Below are positions 7,040-13,697 of a DNA stretch of 39,117 nucleotides, one piece after another. The translations under genes were made by a program, and so were the position numbers. Position 1 is the stretch's first letter. The number at the start of each line of letters is the position of its first letter. Source of the stretch: PALSA-926 sp964476835 (GTDB lineage Bacteria; Pseudomonadota; Alphaproteobacteria; Micavibrionales; UBA2020); assembly GCA_964476835.1 (NCBI GenBank), contig CAYZCE010000019.1, forward strand, positions 1 through 39,117. The letters are read 5' to 3'. The notes beneath the pieces are model-generated. The model did not search any database, had not been told where the DNA came from, and saw only the letters and a list, made by a program, of their open reading frames with translations.

Positions 7040-7621
7040 TTAAGCGTGCAGCAGCAGCTGGCTCATGTCGGCGCCGCGTTCCAGCAGGAGCTGGACGTTG
7101 TCGAAGCGCTTGCGGCGCGCCGCGTAGACCAGCGGCGTCATGCCGTGCATGTCTTCCGCGTGGACGTCGCTGCCCTTGTCGAGCACGAGCGAGAGCAGGT
7201 ATGACGACGCGCGCGATGCAGCCAGGTGGATGACGCGCAGGCCGTCCTTGCTGGTCGCGTCCATGTCGTATTCGTACTTGAGCAGTTCCTGCGCCACTTC
7301 GGGCTGGTCGAAATAGAACGCGTACATCAGCGGGGTCATGCCGTTGATGTCGGCCTTGAGGGGGTCGGCACCCTTTTTCAGCAGCAGCTTTGCGGCTTCG
7401 GAATGGCCGAGCTTGATCGCGAAGAGCAGGGGGGTGTCGCCCATCGTGGCGTGGGTGACGTTGATGCGTGCGCCCAGCTTCAGCGCCTGGCGGATGTTGT
7501 CGATCTGGCCATAGCGGCAGGCGCGCCACAGGTGCTTCTCGATTTCGGCATGGGTTTTCGGCGCAATAATGCTGTAGTAATAGCGCTTGTAAACGCGTCG
7601 TATGGCTTTGAAAAAGCTCAT
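7040..7621 (-). CDS. Ankyrin-repeat protein of unknown target
   Basis: A 193-residue protein made almost wholly of about five ankyrin repeats. After a basic, aromatic N-terminus (MSFFKAIRRVYKRYYYS) the repeats begin near residue 28: HLWRACRYGQIDNIRQ, GDTPLLFAIKLGHSEAAKLLL, GMTPLMYAFYFDQPEVAQELL, a degenerate one (DGLRVIHLAAS), and GMTPLVYAARRKRFDNVQLLL. Ankyrin stacks bind other proteins; no enzymatic domain is attached and there is no signal peptide. The start is ATG 7621; a GTG two codons upstream (7627) is equally possible. It is convergent with rlmJ and divergent from phhA across an AT-rich gap. Function and partner are unknown. Confidence 0.88.
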   Translation of the reverse strand: MSFFKAIRRVYKRYYYSIIAPKTHAEIEKHLWRACRYGQIDNIRQALKLGARINVTHATMGDTPLLFAIKLGHSEAAKLLLKKGADPLKADINGMTPLMYAFYFDQPEVAQELLKYEYDMDATSKDGLRVIHLAASRASSYLLSLVLDKGSDVHAEDMHGMTPLVYAARRKRFDNVQLLLERGADMSQLLLHA

Positions 7622-7748
7622 GAACACCCCGAGATATTGTGCGATCTAAGAACATTAATATAATTCTCTGGAAAATGCAAGAGCTATCTAACTTATAAGT
7701 AATTATATTTCGTGATTTTTTGAGAATTATATTACGGGTGCGTCGCTG

Positions 7749-7777
7749 TTCATTTTTGCGAGGCAGGGGTGTATAAA
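7749..7777 (+). promoter_or_regulatory. Candidate phhA promoter in an AT-rich divergent gap
   Basis: TTCATT (7749-7754), 17 bases, TATAAA (7772-7777), 32 bases ahead of phhA. The 188-base gap is much more AT-rich than its surroundings and contains AATTATATT twice, about 30 bases apart near 7702 and 7728; these could be regulator sites or simply AT-rich filler. Confidence 0.35.
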
Positions 7778-7809
7778 CAGGTTCACACGACACGCACGAG
7801 GAGAAAAAC

Positions 7810-8718
7810 ATGGCAGACAAGGGCATCGACACTGCTTACCACTACACGCCCGCCGACGGCTGGACGTCCGGCGACCTTGATTTCTTCGTCGTGCCGCAAA
7901 AGCAGTTCACCGAGGAAGAGCACGACATCTGGCGCATTCTCTACAAGCGCCAGCTCGACGTGCTGCCCGGCCGCGCGATCCAGACGTTCATGGACTCGCT
8001 GACCACGCTCGGCATCAACAAGGACCGCATCCCGAGTCTCGACGAAGTCAACGCCATCCTGCAAAAGCGCACCGGCTGGCAAGTGGTGCCCGTGCCGGGG
8101 CTGATCCCCGAGCAGCCGTTCTTCGAACTGCTGGCTGCGCGCCGCTTCCCGATGGGCAACTTCATGCGCACGCGCGAGCAGCTAGACTACATCCAGGAAC
8201 CTGACATCTTCCACGACCTGTTCGGCCATGTGCCGCTGCTGGCCGATCCGGTCTTCGCCGACTACGTGCAGGCCTTCGGCGAGGGCGGGCTGAAAGCCGC
8301 CAAGTACGGCGCGACCGAGAAGCTCGCGCGCCTTTACTGGTACACGGTTGAGTTCGGCTTGATCCAGGCGCCTGAAGGCCTGCGCATCTACGGCGCAGGG
8401 ATTCTCTCGTCGCCGACCGAGAGCGTGTTCTGCCTCGAGAGCGACTCTCCGCATCGCATCCACTTTGACTTGAAGCGCCTGCTGCAAACCGAGTTCCAGA
8501 TCGACGACTTCCAGGACAATTACTTCGTCATCGACAGCTTCAAGCAGCTCTTCGACGAAACCCACGCCGACTTCGCGCCGGTCTACAAGGCGCTCGAAGG
8601 GGCGAACGACTATGCTTCGGGCACGCTGGCCGCGAACGATAAGGTGCTGCACGCCGGCACCGGCGTTTACGCCGCCGAAGCCAACCGCAAGCGCGCCGAA
8701 CGGAAGAAGAAAGGATAA
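7810..8718 (+). CDS. phhA: Phenylalanine 4-monooxygenase
   Basis: Tetrahydropterin-dependent iron enzyme that hydroxylates phenylalanine to tyrosine with oxygen. The 302-residue product matches the monomeric bacterial type, without a regulatory ACT domain. The iron ligands are visible: H135 and H140 in PDIFHDLFGHVP and E181 in YWYTVEFGL. Other signatures are VVPVPGLIPEQPFFELLAARRFP (pterin region, about 92-114) and IYGAGILSSPTES. The C-terminus ends in a Lys/Arg-rich stretch. ATG 7810 follows GAGGAGAAA, a strong binding site. No phhB (pterin carbinolamine dehydratase) is adjacent. The gene is followed after six bases by yebC. Confidence 0.95.
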   Translation: MADKGIDTAYHYTPADGWTSGDLDFFVVPQKQFTEEEHDIWRILYKRQLDVLPGRAIQTFMDSLTTLGINKDRIPSLDEVNAILQKRTGWQVVPVPGLIPEQPFFELLAARRFPMGNFMRTREQLDYIQEPDIFHDLFGHVPLLADPVFADYVQAFGEGGLKAAKYGATEKLARLYWYTVEFGLIQAPEGLRIYGAGILSSPTESVFCLESDSPHRIHFDLKRLLQTEFQIDDFQDNYFVIDSFKQLFDETHADFAPVYKALEGANDYASGTLAANDKVLHAGTGVYAAEANRKRAERKKKG

Positions 8719-8724
8719 GCGGCC

Positions 8725-9480
8725 ATGGCCGGCCATTCACAGTTCAAGAACATCATGCACCGCAAGGGTGCGCAGGACAAAAAGAAGGCGAAGCTGTTCA
8801 GCAAGATCGCGCGCGAAATCACCGTCGCGGCAAGATCGGGCCAGCCCGACCCCAACATGAACCCGCGCCTGCGCTCCGCGCTGACGTCCGCACGCGAATC
8901 CAACATGCCCAACGACCGCATCAAGCGCGCGATCGAGGCCGCCAACCCCAACAGCGCGGACGCCGCGAACTATGAAGACATGCGCTATGAAGGCTACGGC
9001 CCCGGTGGCGTCGCCGTCATCGTGGAGGCGCTGACCGACAACCGCAACCGCACCGCGGGCGACGTGCGCTCGACCTTCACCAAGCACGACGGCGCGATGG
9101 GCGAAACCAATTCGGTCAGTTTCATGTTCGCCAAGATCGGCTCTATTACCTATCCCGCATCGGTGCTGCCCGAGGACAAGATGTTCGAAGCCGCCGTCGA
9201 GGCGGGCGCCGACAACGTCGAGACCGTCGACGGTTCTTACGAAATCACCACCAAGCCCCATGACTTCCTCGCTGTCAAGGAGGCGCTCGAAAAGGCGCTC
9301 GGCCCCGCGGCGTCAGGCAGCGTCATCTGGAAGCCCTCGACCACCGTCGCTGTCGACGGCGAACAGGCCAAGGACGTGATCGACCTGATCGAGGCGCTCG
9401 AAGATTTTGACGACGTGCAGAACGTCTTCACCAACTTCGAGGTCGACCAGTCCGTCATGGACAGGCTGCTGGCCTCGTGA
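8725..9480 (+). CDS. yebC: YebC/TACO1 family protein
   Basis: Members of this family have been described as transcription regulators and as factors that help ribosomes through difficult sequences such as proline stretches; the present copy cannot be assigned to one role. The 251-residue product has the family start MAGHSQFKNIMHRKGAQDKKK, the block ARESNMPNDRIKRAIEAA, the YEGYGPGGVAVIVEALTDNRNRT region, and the C-terminal LEALEDFDDVQNVFTNFE. All are typical and the length is normal. In many alphaproteobacteria yebC lies directly upstream of ruvC; here a small membrane gene and two minus-strand genes intervene. Confidence 0.95.
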   Translation: MAGHSQFKNIMHRKGAQDKKKAKLFSKIAREITVAARSGQPDPNMNPRLRSALTSARESNMPNDRIKRAIEAANPNSADAANYEDMRYEGYGPGGVAVIVEALTDNRNRTAGDVRSTFTKHDGAMGETNSVSFMFAKIGSITYPASVLPEDKMFEAAVEAGADNVETVDGSYEITTKPHDFLAVKEALEKALGPAASGSVIWKPSTTVAVDGEQAKDVIDLIEALEDFDDVQNVFTNFEVDQSVMDRLLAS

Positions 9481-9950
9481 CGCCTTCGCCGGATTTCTGG
9501 AGCTTCGCCGCCAACGTCGCGCTGGCGCTTGGCGCGCCCTATGCGCTGTTCCTGTTCATCTACGAAAAGAACCGCGAGCGCGACCTCAAGAACGAGGAGA
9601 TGTACCAGAGCCTCGCCGAGGAATACGCCAAGTTCTCGAAGCTGCTCATCGACAACGCCGACCTGCGCCTGCGCACCGACCCCGTCGCCGACGACCATCT
9701 GACCTCCGAGCAGAAAGAGCGCAAGAAGGTGATCTTCGACCTGCTCGTCGCCCTGTTCGAGCAGGCCTTCATCCTTGTCTACGAGGAAAAGATGGACCGC
9801 CAGACGCGCCGCCTGTGGTCGACGTGGGAAGACTATATCCTGTTCTGGTGCAAGCGCCCCGATTTCCGTGCCGCGCTGCCCGACCTGCTGCCGGGCGAGG
9901 ACCCTGACTTTGTGGCCTATATCCGCAAGGTCGCAAAGCTCGACGCTTAA
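9477..9950 (+). CDS. Small membrane-anchored protein of unknown function
   Basis: A 157-residue product I do not recognise. It starts at a GTG that overlaps the yebC stop codon (GTGA), implying translational coupling. Residues about 8-27 (FWSFAANVALALGAPYALFL) form one hydrophobic N-terminal segment, followed by a charged helix rich in Glu/Lys/Arg and an aromatic-rich C-terminal part containing LWSTWEDYILFWCKRPDFR. The layout suggests a single membrane anchor with a cytoplasmic helical domain. It overlaps the converging gene by four bases. It may be lineage-specific. Confidence 0.75.
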   Translation: MTPSPDFWSFAANVALALGAPYALFLFIYEKNRERDLKNEEMYQSLAEEYAKFSKLLIDNADLRLRTDPVADDHLTSEQKERKKVIFDLLVALFEQAFILVYEEKMDRQTRRLWSTWEDYILFWCKRPDFRAALPDLLPGEDPDFVAYIRKVAKLDA

Positions 9951-10753
9951 TTCAATGAATACTTGCGCGCCGCCACCGACTGCGTCACGTCGACGCCGAT
10001 GGTCGTCGTGTTTTCGCGGGTGAGCTGGTCGAAGGCTTCGTTCGCTGCCGCCCGCAGGTCGCTGATATGGGTCAACACATAGTCCGTCTCGCGGTCGAAC
10101 TCGCGCCGGCTGATGGGGCCGGGCAGGTTGGGGCTGGCGGAAACCATCTTCATCACTTCGCCGGCGAGGCCGTTGTCCTGCCCGATCGGCCAGCCTTTTT
10201 TCTCGAGCTTGCCGAAGACGCGCGTCCAGAACTCGCGGCCGATCGTGCCGTCACCGAACTGGCCGAGGTTGTTCAGGATCATCTCGGTCGTGTGGTTGAG
10301 CGCTGCGAGCTTGACGTCGAAGTTGCCCGTCTTCGCGGCATCGAAGGCATCGCGCAAGGGGCTGCGGACAACGCCGGCGGTCAGCAGCGGATAGCCGTAA
10401 GCCTGCGTCACCATGCGTAAAGAAAGCTCCAGCGCAGTTTCCAGTTCCTTGAGGCTCTCGGGGTGCTGGACATAGGCGGCGGTTTCGTTCGTCGTCTCGC
10501 GCAAGTGCTGGCCGAGCGCGGTGTCGACGGCATAGCGGTCATCGCGCGGCTGCGCGGCGGAGAGCGCCTTGGTAATGAAGCTTTGCATCGAGGCCTCGGC
10601 CACCGGCCATCGGCGGGCGGAGAGGGCGTCGGTGAGGGTGCTTTCAAAAAGGCGGACAGCGGCATCGCCGCCGAGCACCTTGGCGCCCGCGCGGATCAGC
10701 GAGGCGTAGATGGCCAGTTCGACGAGCTTCGGAGACGGCTGCTTGCGCGGCAT
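9947..10753 (-). CDS. Uncharacterised protein, paralog A of a tandem pair
   Basis: A 268-residue cytoplasmic-looking protein with no recognised domain, signal peptide or membrane segment. It is clearly paralogous to its upstream neighbour (10773-11585): shared blocks include the N-terminal QPSPKLVELAIYASLIRAGA, DTALGQ, LKELETAL, REFWTRVFGKLEKKGWP and DLRAAANEAFDQL. It is predicted to be mostly helical. The two genes are 20 bases apart in the same direction and probably one transcript, with this gene second. They interrupt the usual yebC-ruvC adjacency, on the opposite strand, so they look like an insertion. No function can be given. Confidence 0.8.
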   Translation of the reverse strand: MPRKQPSPKLVELAIYASLIRAGAKVLGGDAAVRLFESTLTDALSARRWPVAEASMQSFITKALSAAQPRDDRYAVDTALGQHLRETTNETAAYVQHPESLKELETALELSLRMVTQAYGYPLLTAGVVRSPLRDAFDAAKTGNFDVKLAALNHTTEMILNNLGQFGDGTIGREFWTRVFGKLEKKGWPIGQDNGLAGEVMKMVSASPNLPGPISRREFDRETDYVLTHISDLRAAANEAFDQLTRENTTTIGVDVTQSVAARKYSLN

Positions 10754-10772
10754 GCTTTCCCCCGGAAGGATA

Positions 10773-11585
10773 TCAGTTCATGGAACGCGGGATACGGGAC
10801 GCGGAACGGACGAGGTTGATGCCCGCGCCGCTTTTGACTTCGGCATCCATCTGGTCGAGGACGGTGCCGGCCGCCGCGCGGAGGTCTTCCGCATGGTTGA
10901 CGACGAAGTTGGTGGCCATGTCGTACATGCGCGCCTTGATGTCCGCGACCGTGGCAGGCGACGTGCCGACAAGGCGCATCATCTCGTTCGGCAGCGTGGC
11001 TTCCGGATCGGCCTGGAAGGGCCAGTCCTTTTTCGCCAGTTCGTCGAAGGTGCGGACCCAGAATTCGCGCGCCACCGGGGCGTTCTTGTGCTTGCCGAGG
11101 CGGCGGGTGATTTCAGAGGTGACGGCGTTGAGCTTCTCGACCTTGGTCTCGATCTTGCTGTTCTTGATCGCATCGAACGAAACGCGCAGGAAACCGCTTT
11201 TCGGCGCGTTTTCCAGCGGGTCGCCGTAGTTCTCGGCGATCTGGCTGCGCGCCGTGTTCAGCGCCTGACTCAGCTCCTGCAGGCGGGAAGGGTCTTCGAG
11301 GAAGGCGAGGGTTTCGGGCTGCGCCGCGTGCATCCACTGACCGAGCGCCGTGTCGATCGTGTAGCGCGGCGTATTGGCGTCGAAGCCGGGCAGGATCTTG
11401 GCAACGAAGCCGGACAGCTCCGCATAGCCGCTCATGCCGATCGGCCAGCCGGATCGCGCGGAAAGGTCGGCCACGACAGCGTGTTCGAGCAGCAGGGTGC
11501 CGCCGCCGCCTTCCACCGCGCCGGTGCGCATCAGCGACGCGTAGAGCGCCAGATCGACCAGTTGGGAGGGGGGCTGCTTGTACAT
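10773..11585 (-). CDS. Uncharacterised protein, paralog B of a tandem pair
   Basis: A 270-residue product, first gene of the tandem pair. It begins MYKQPPSQLVDLALYASLMR and shares with paralog A the DTALGQ block, the segment REFWVRTFDELAKKDWPF (about 177-194) and DLRAAAGTVLDQM near the C-terminus. No catalytic motif, cysteine cluster or transmembrane segment is evident; it appears helical and soluble. Its promoter contains the palindrome TAACGTTA that also lies in the promoter of the ribbon-helix-helix-like gene at 2923-3405, so the pair may be under that protein's control. Divergent from ruvC. Function unknown. Confidence 0.8.
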   Translation of the reverse strand: MYKQPPSQLVDLALYASLMRTGAVEGGGGTLLLEHAVVADLSARSGWPIGMSGYAELSGFVAKILPGFDANTPRYTIDTALGQWMHAAQPETLAFLEDPSRLQELSQALNTARSQIAENYGDPLENAPKSGFLRVSFDAIKNSKIETKVEKLNAVTSEITRRLGKHKNAPVAREFWVRTFDELAKKDWPFQADPEATLPNEMMRLVGTSPATVADIKARMYDMATNFVVNHAEDLRAAAGTVLDQMDAEVKSGAGINLVRSASRIPRSMN

Positions 11586-11609
11586 GAAAACCTCGTCGGG
11601 CAGGGATGA

Positions 11610-11650
11610 TAACGTTAATTAACATAACATAATAAAGTGAAAAAAGTCAA
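11610..11650 (-). promoter_or_regulatory. Promoter and palindromic site for the tandem paralog pair
   Basis: On the minus strand: TTGACT (11650-11645), 18 bases, TATGTT (11626-11621), then the palindrome TAACGTTA (11610-11617) just past the -10, about where transcription would begin. An overlapping palindrome GTTAATTAAC (11614-11623) is also present. A protein bound here would block initiation. Confidence 0.5.
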
Positions 11651-11687
11651 GGCGAAATATTCGCGTGCAATCGTGGGGCGGCGTCGT

Positions 11688-11745
11688 TATAATTCCTTGA
11701 GAAACAACGATAGTTGTTTTTAATGTATGAGAACAAAAGATAAAC
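11688..11745 (+). promoter_or_regulatory. ruvC promoter region with inverted repeat and SOS-like box
   Basis: A perfect TATAAT lies at 11688-11693; the matching -35 (about 11665, GTGCAA) is weak. Just downstream, near the expected start site, is the perfect inverted repeat AAACAAC-GATA-GTTGTTT (11702-11719). Next, GAAC-N7-AAAC at 11731-11745 is, on the minus strand, GTTT-N7-GTTC, one base off the alphaproteobacterial LexA box GTTC-N7-GTTC. Either may control the ruv operon; neither is proven. Confidence 0.45.
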
Positions 11746-11753
11746 AGACGCGC

Positions 11754-12248
11754 ATGAGAATCATCGGTATCGATCCGGGGCTGCAGCGGACAGGGTGGGG
11801 GGTTATCGAGATCGTCGGTAACAAGCTGACCCACATCGCGCACGGCGTCGTCGCGACCGCGCCCAAGGCCGCGATGGCCGACCGTCTGGCGATGATTTTC
11901 GGCGAGCTGACCAAGCTCGTCCACCTCTGGAAGCCCGATGAAGCCGCGATCGAGGAAACCTTTGTCAACAAGAACGCCGCCTCGTCGCTCAAACTCGGGC
12001 AGGCGCGCGGCGCCGCGATGGTCGCACCCTCGACGCTCGGCCTCTCGGTCGCTGAATATCCGGCCACGCTGGTAAAAAAATCCGTCGTTGGCACCGGCCA
12101 CGCTGAAAAGGAACAGGTGCAGGCGATGATCAAGGCGCTGCTGCTCGGCGTCGAAGCCTCCAGCGACGCCGCCGACGCCCTCGCCGTCGCCATCTGCCAC
12201 GCGCACCACAGGATGAGCCAGATCAGGAGAGGGGTCGCATGCAAGTAA
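11754..12248 (+). CDS. ruvC: Holliday junction resolvase RuvC
   Basis: RuvC is the dimeric endonuclease that cuts Holliday junctions symmetrically, working with the RuvAB branch-migration motor. The 164-residue product shows the RNase H-like fold and all four acidic residues: D7 (GIDPGLQ), E67 (AIEETFVNKN), D138 and D141 (SSDAADALAVA). ATG 11754 gives the family start MRIIGIDPG; an in-frame ATG at 11727 would add nine charged residues ahead of the first strand and is rejected. Its last ten bases overlap the Mrr-type gene, which separates it from ruvA. Ribosome binding upstream is weak. Confidence 0.96.
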   Translation: MRIIGIDPGLQRTGWGVIEIVGNKLTHIAHGVVATAPKAAMADRLAMIFGELTKLVHLWKPDEAAIEETFVNKNAASSLKLGQARGAAMVAPSTLGLSVAEYPATLVKKSVVGTGHAEKEQVQAMIKALLLGVEASSDAADALAVAICHAHHRMSQIRRGVACK

Positions 12249-13081
12249 GAATTCCCGCATCGAAGGAACTGATGTGGCCGACGATCAAGGCATTGCGCGA
12301 ATTGGGCGGCTCCGGCTCGAATGACGAGATTTTCGACAAGGTCGTCGAACTCGAAGGCTACACTGAAGCGCAGCAGGCGTTGTCGCTGCCGGACAAGCCG
12401 ATGCCGCTTCTGCCCTATCGATGCGGCTGGGCACGCACATACCTTAAACGCAACGGCTTGATCGACAACAGCGTGCGCGGCATCTGGGTCTTGCTCGACA
12501 AGGGCGCACGGGCGCGCGAGGCCGATATCACGGAGCTCTGCACCGAAGCGGACAAGACCGGGGAAAAGGCCGAAGAGAATGGCAGCGAAGACTGGAAAAG
12601 CGCCCTGATCGGCCTCCTGTTGGCGGAAGATCCGAAACGTTTCGAGCGCCTGTGCCAATATATCCTGCGCGAAAAAGGCTGTACGAAAGTCGAGGTGACA
12701 GGTCGCCCCAGCGACGGCGGGATCGACGGCCGCGCGGTGATGCGAGTAAATGGCATCCTGATCTATAATATCCTTTTTCAGTGCAAGCGATACAAAGGCA
12801 GCGTTCCCGTCGGCGCCGTCAGGGATTTTCGCGGCGCGACGCAGGGGCGCGCGGACAGGAGCCTGCTGATCACCACCGGTACATTTACCTCCGAGGCGAA
12901 GAAGGAAGCGTCGCGCGACGGCGTCTTGCGCATCGACCTGATCGACGGACAGGAATTGTGCGATATCATGAAGGAATTGAAGCTCGGCGTCACTGTGACC
13001 GCGAAAGATGGCATCGAGAAAGTCTCGGTGGATCCCGACGGGTTGCGGCGGGTATGGGAGGGAACGCATCATGATCGCTAA
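12239..13081 (+). CDS. Mrr-type restriction endonuclease family protein embedded in ruvCAB
   Basis: A 280-residue protein with two recognisable parts. Residues 1-90 match the Mrr N-terminal winged-helix domain (LMWPTIKALRELGG, RCGWARTYLKRNGLIDNSVRGIWVLLDKG). Residues 125-250 match the Mrr catalytic PD-(D/E)XK domain: FERLCQYILREKG, GGIDGRAV with D163, FQCKRYKG with Q181 and K183, and RSLLITTGTFTSEAKKEA. All catalytic positions are present, so nuclease activity is predicted. Classical Mrr cuts modified DNA; the target here is unknown. It overlaps ruvC by 10 bases and ruvA by 11, after a good AGGAGAGGGG site, so it is translated with the Holliday-junction machinery. This invites a repair or junction-processing role, but a passenger restriction gene is possible. 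Confidence 0.9.
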   Translation: MQVRIPASKELMWPTIKALRELGGSGSNDEIFDKVVELEGYTEAQQALSLPDKPMPLLPYRCGWARTYLKRNGLIDNSVRGIWVLLDKGARAREADITELCTEADKTGEKAEENGSEDWKSALIGLLLAEDPKRFERLCQYILREKGCTKVEVTGRPSDGGIDGRAVMRVNGILIYNILFQCKRYKGSVPVGAVRDFRGATQGRADRSLLITTGTFTSEAKKEASRDGVLRIDLIDGQELCDIMKELKLGVTVTAKDGIEKVSVDPDGLRRVWEGTHHDR

Positions 13082-13697
13082 GCTCACGGGTCTTATCGAC
13101 AGCGTTGGGTTGAGCCACGTCATCATCGACGTCAACGGCGTCGGGTATCTCGTGTCGGCGTCGGCGCGGACGTTGTCGCGGATCGGGTCGCAGAAGGGCA
13201 CGGCGGTCAGCTTGCTGATCGAGACGATCGTGCGTGAGGATGCGATCTCGCTGTTCGGCTTTGCCGATGCGGCGGAGAAGGAATGGTTCCAGATTTTGTG
13301 CACGGTGCAGGGCGTCGGCGCGAAGGTGGCGCAGGCGATCTTGGGCGCGGTGCCGGTCGACCAGTTGCCCGTTGTCATCGCGGCGCAGGATAAATCCGCG
13401 CTGCGCCAGGCCGACGGGGTCGGCGAGAAGCTGGCGGTGCGCATCGTCACCGAATTGAAGGAGAAGGCGGGCAAGATGGCGCTCGGCCATGCTGCCGCGC
13501 AGAAGGCGCAAGTGGCGCGCAAGGGCGCGGCGCCGGCGGCGGGATCGCCCAACAACGACGCGGTTTCGGCGCTCGTCAACCTCGGTTATGGCCGCGCGGA
13601 GGCTTTCGGCGCGGTGGCTAACGTGCTGCGCGCGCAGGGCGATGCCTTGCCGCTGGGCGACATCATCCGTGAAAGCCTCAAGGAGTTGAGCGCATGA
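13071..13697 (+). CDS. ruvA: Holliday junction DNA helicase subunit RuvA
   Basis: RuvA tetramers bind the four-way junction and load the RuvB motor. The 208-residue product has the N-terminal OB fold (MIAKLTGLIDSVGLSHVIID, GVGYLVSAS), the central double helix-hairpin-helix region (LCTVQGVGAKVAQAILG and LRQADGVGEKLAVRIVTELK), and the mobile C-terminal domain III (DAVSALVNLGYGRAEAFGAV) that contacts RuvB. An Ala/Lys-rich linker joins them. ATG 13071 overlaps the end of the Mrr-type gene by 11 bases and the ruvA stop overlaps ruvB by four, so all are probably co-translated. Confidence 0.96.
   Translation: MIAKLTGLIDSVGLSHVIIDVNGVGYLVSASARTLSRIGSQKGTAVSLLIETIVREDAISLFGFADAAEKEWFQILCTVQGVGAKVAQAILGAVPVDQLPVVIAAQDKSALRQADGVGEKLAVRIVTELKEKAGKMALGHAAAQKAQVARKGAAPAAGSPNNDAVSALVNLGYGRAEAFGAVANVLRAQGDALPLGDIIRESLKELSA

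Noticed and set aside
12239..13081. The Mrr-type gene as part of a restriction-modification or defence island
   Set aside because: No methyltransferase, specificity subunit, helicase or other defence gene lies nearby; both flanks are ruv genes.
11720..13579. A minus-strand open frame of about 620 codons opposite ruvC, the Mrr-type gene and ruvA
   Set aside because: Antisense shadow; the three plus-strand genes have intact family motifs and coupled starts.
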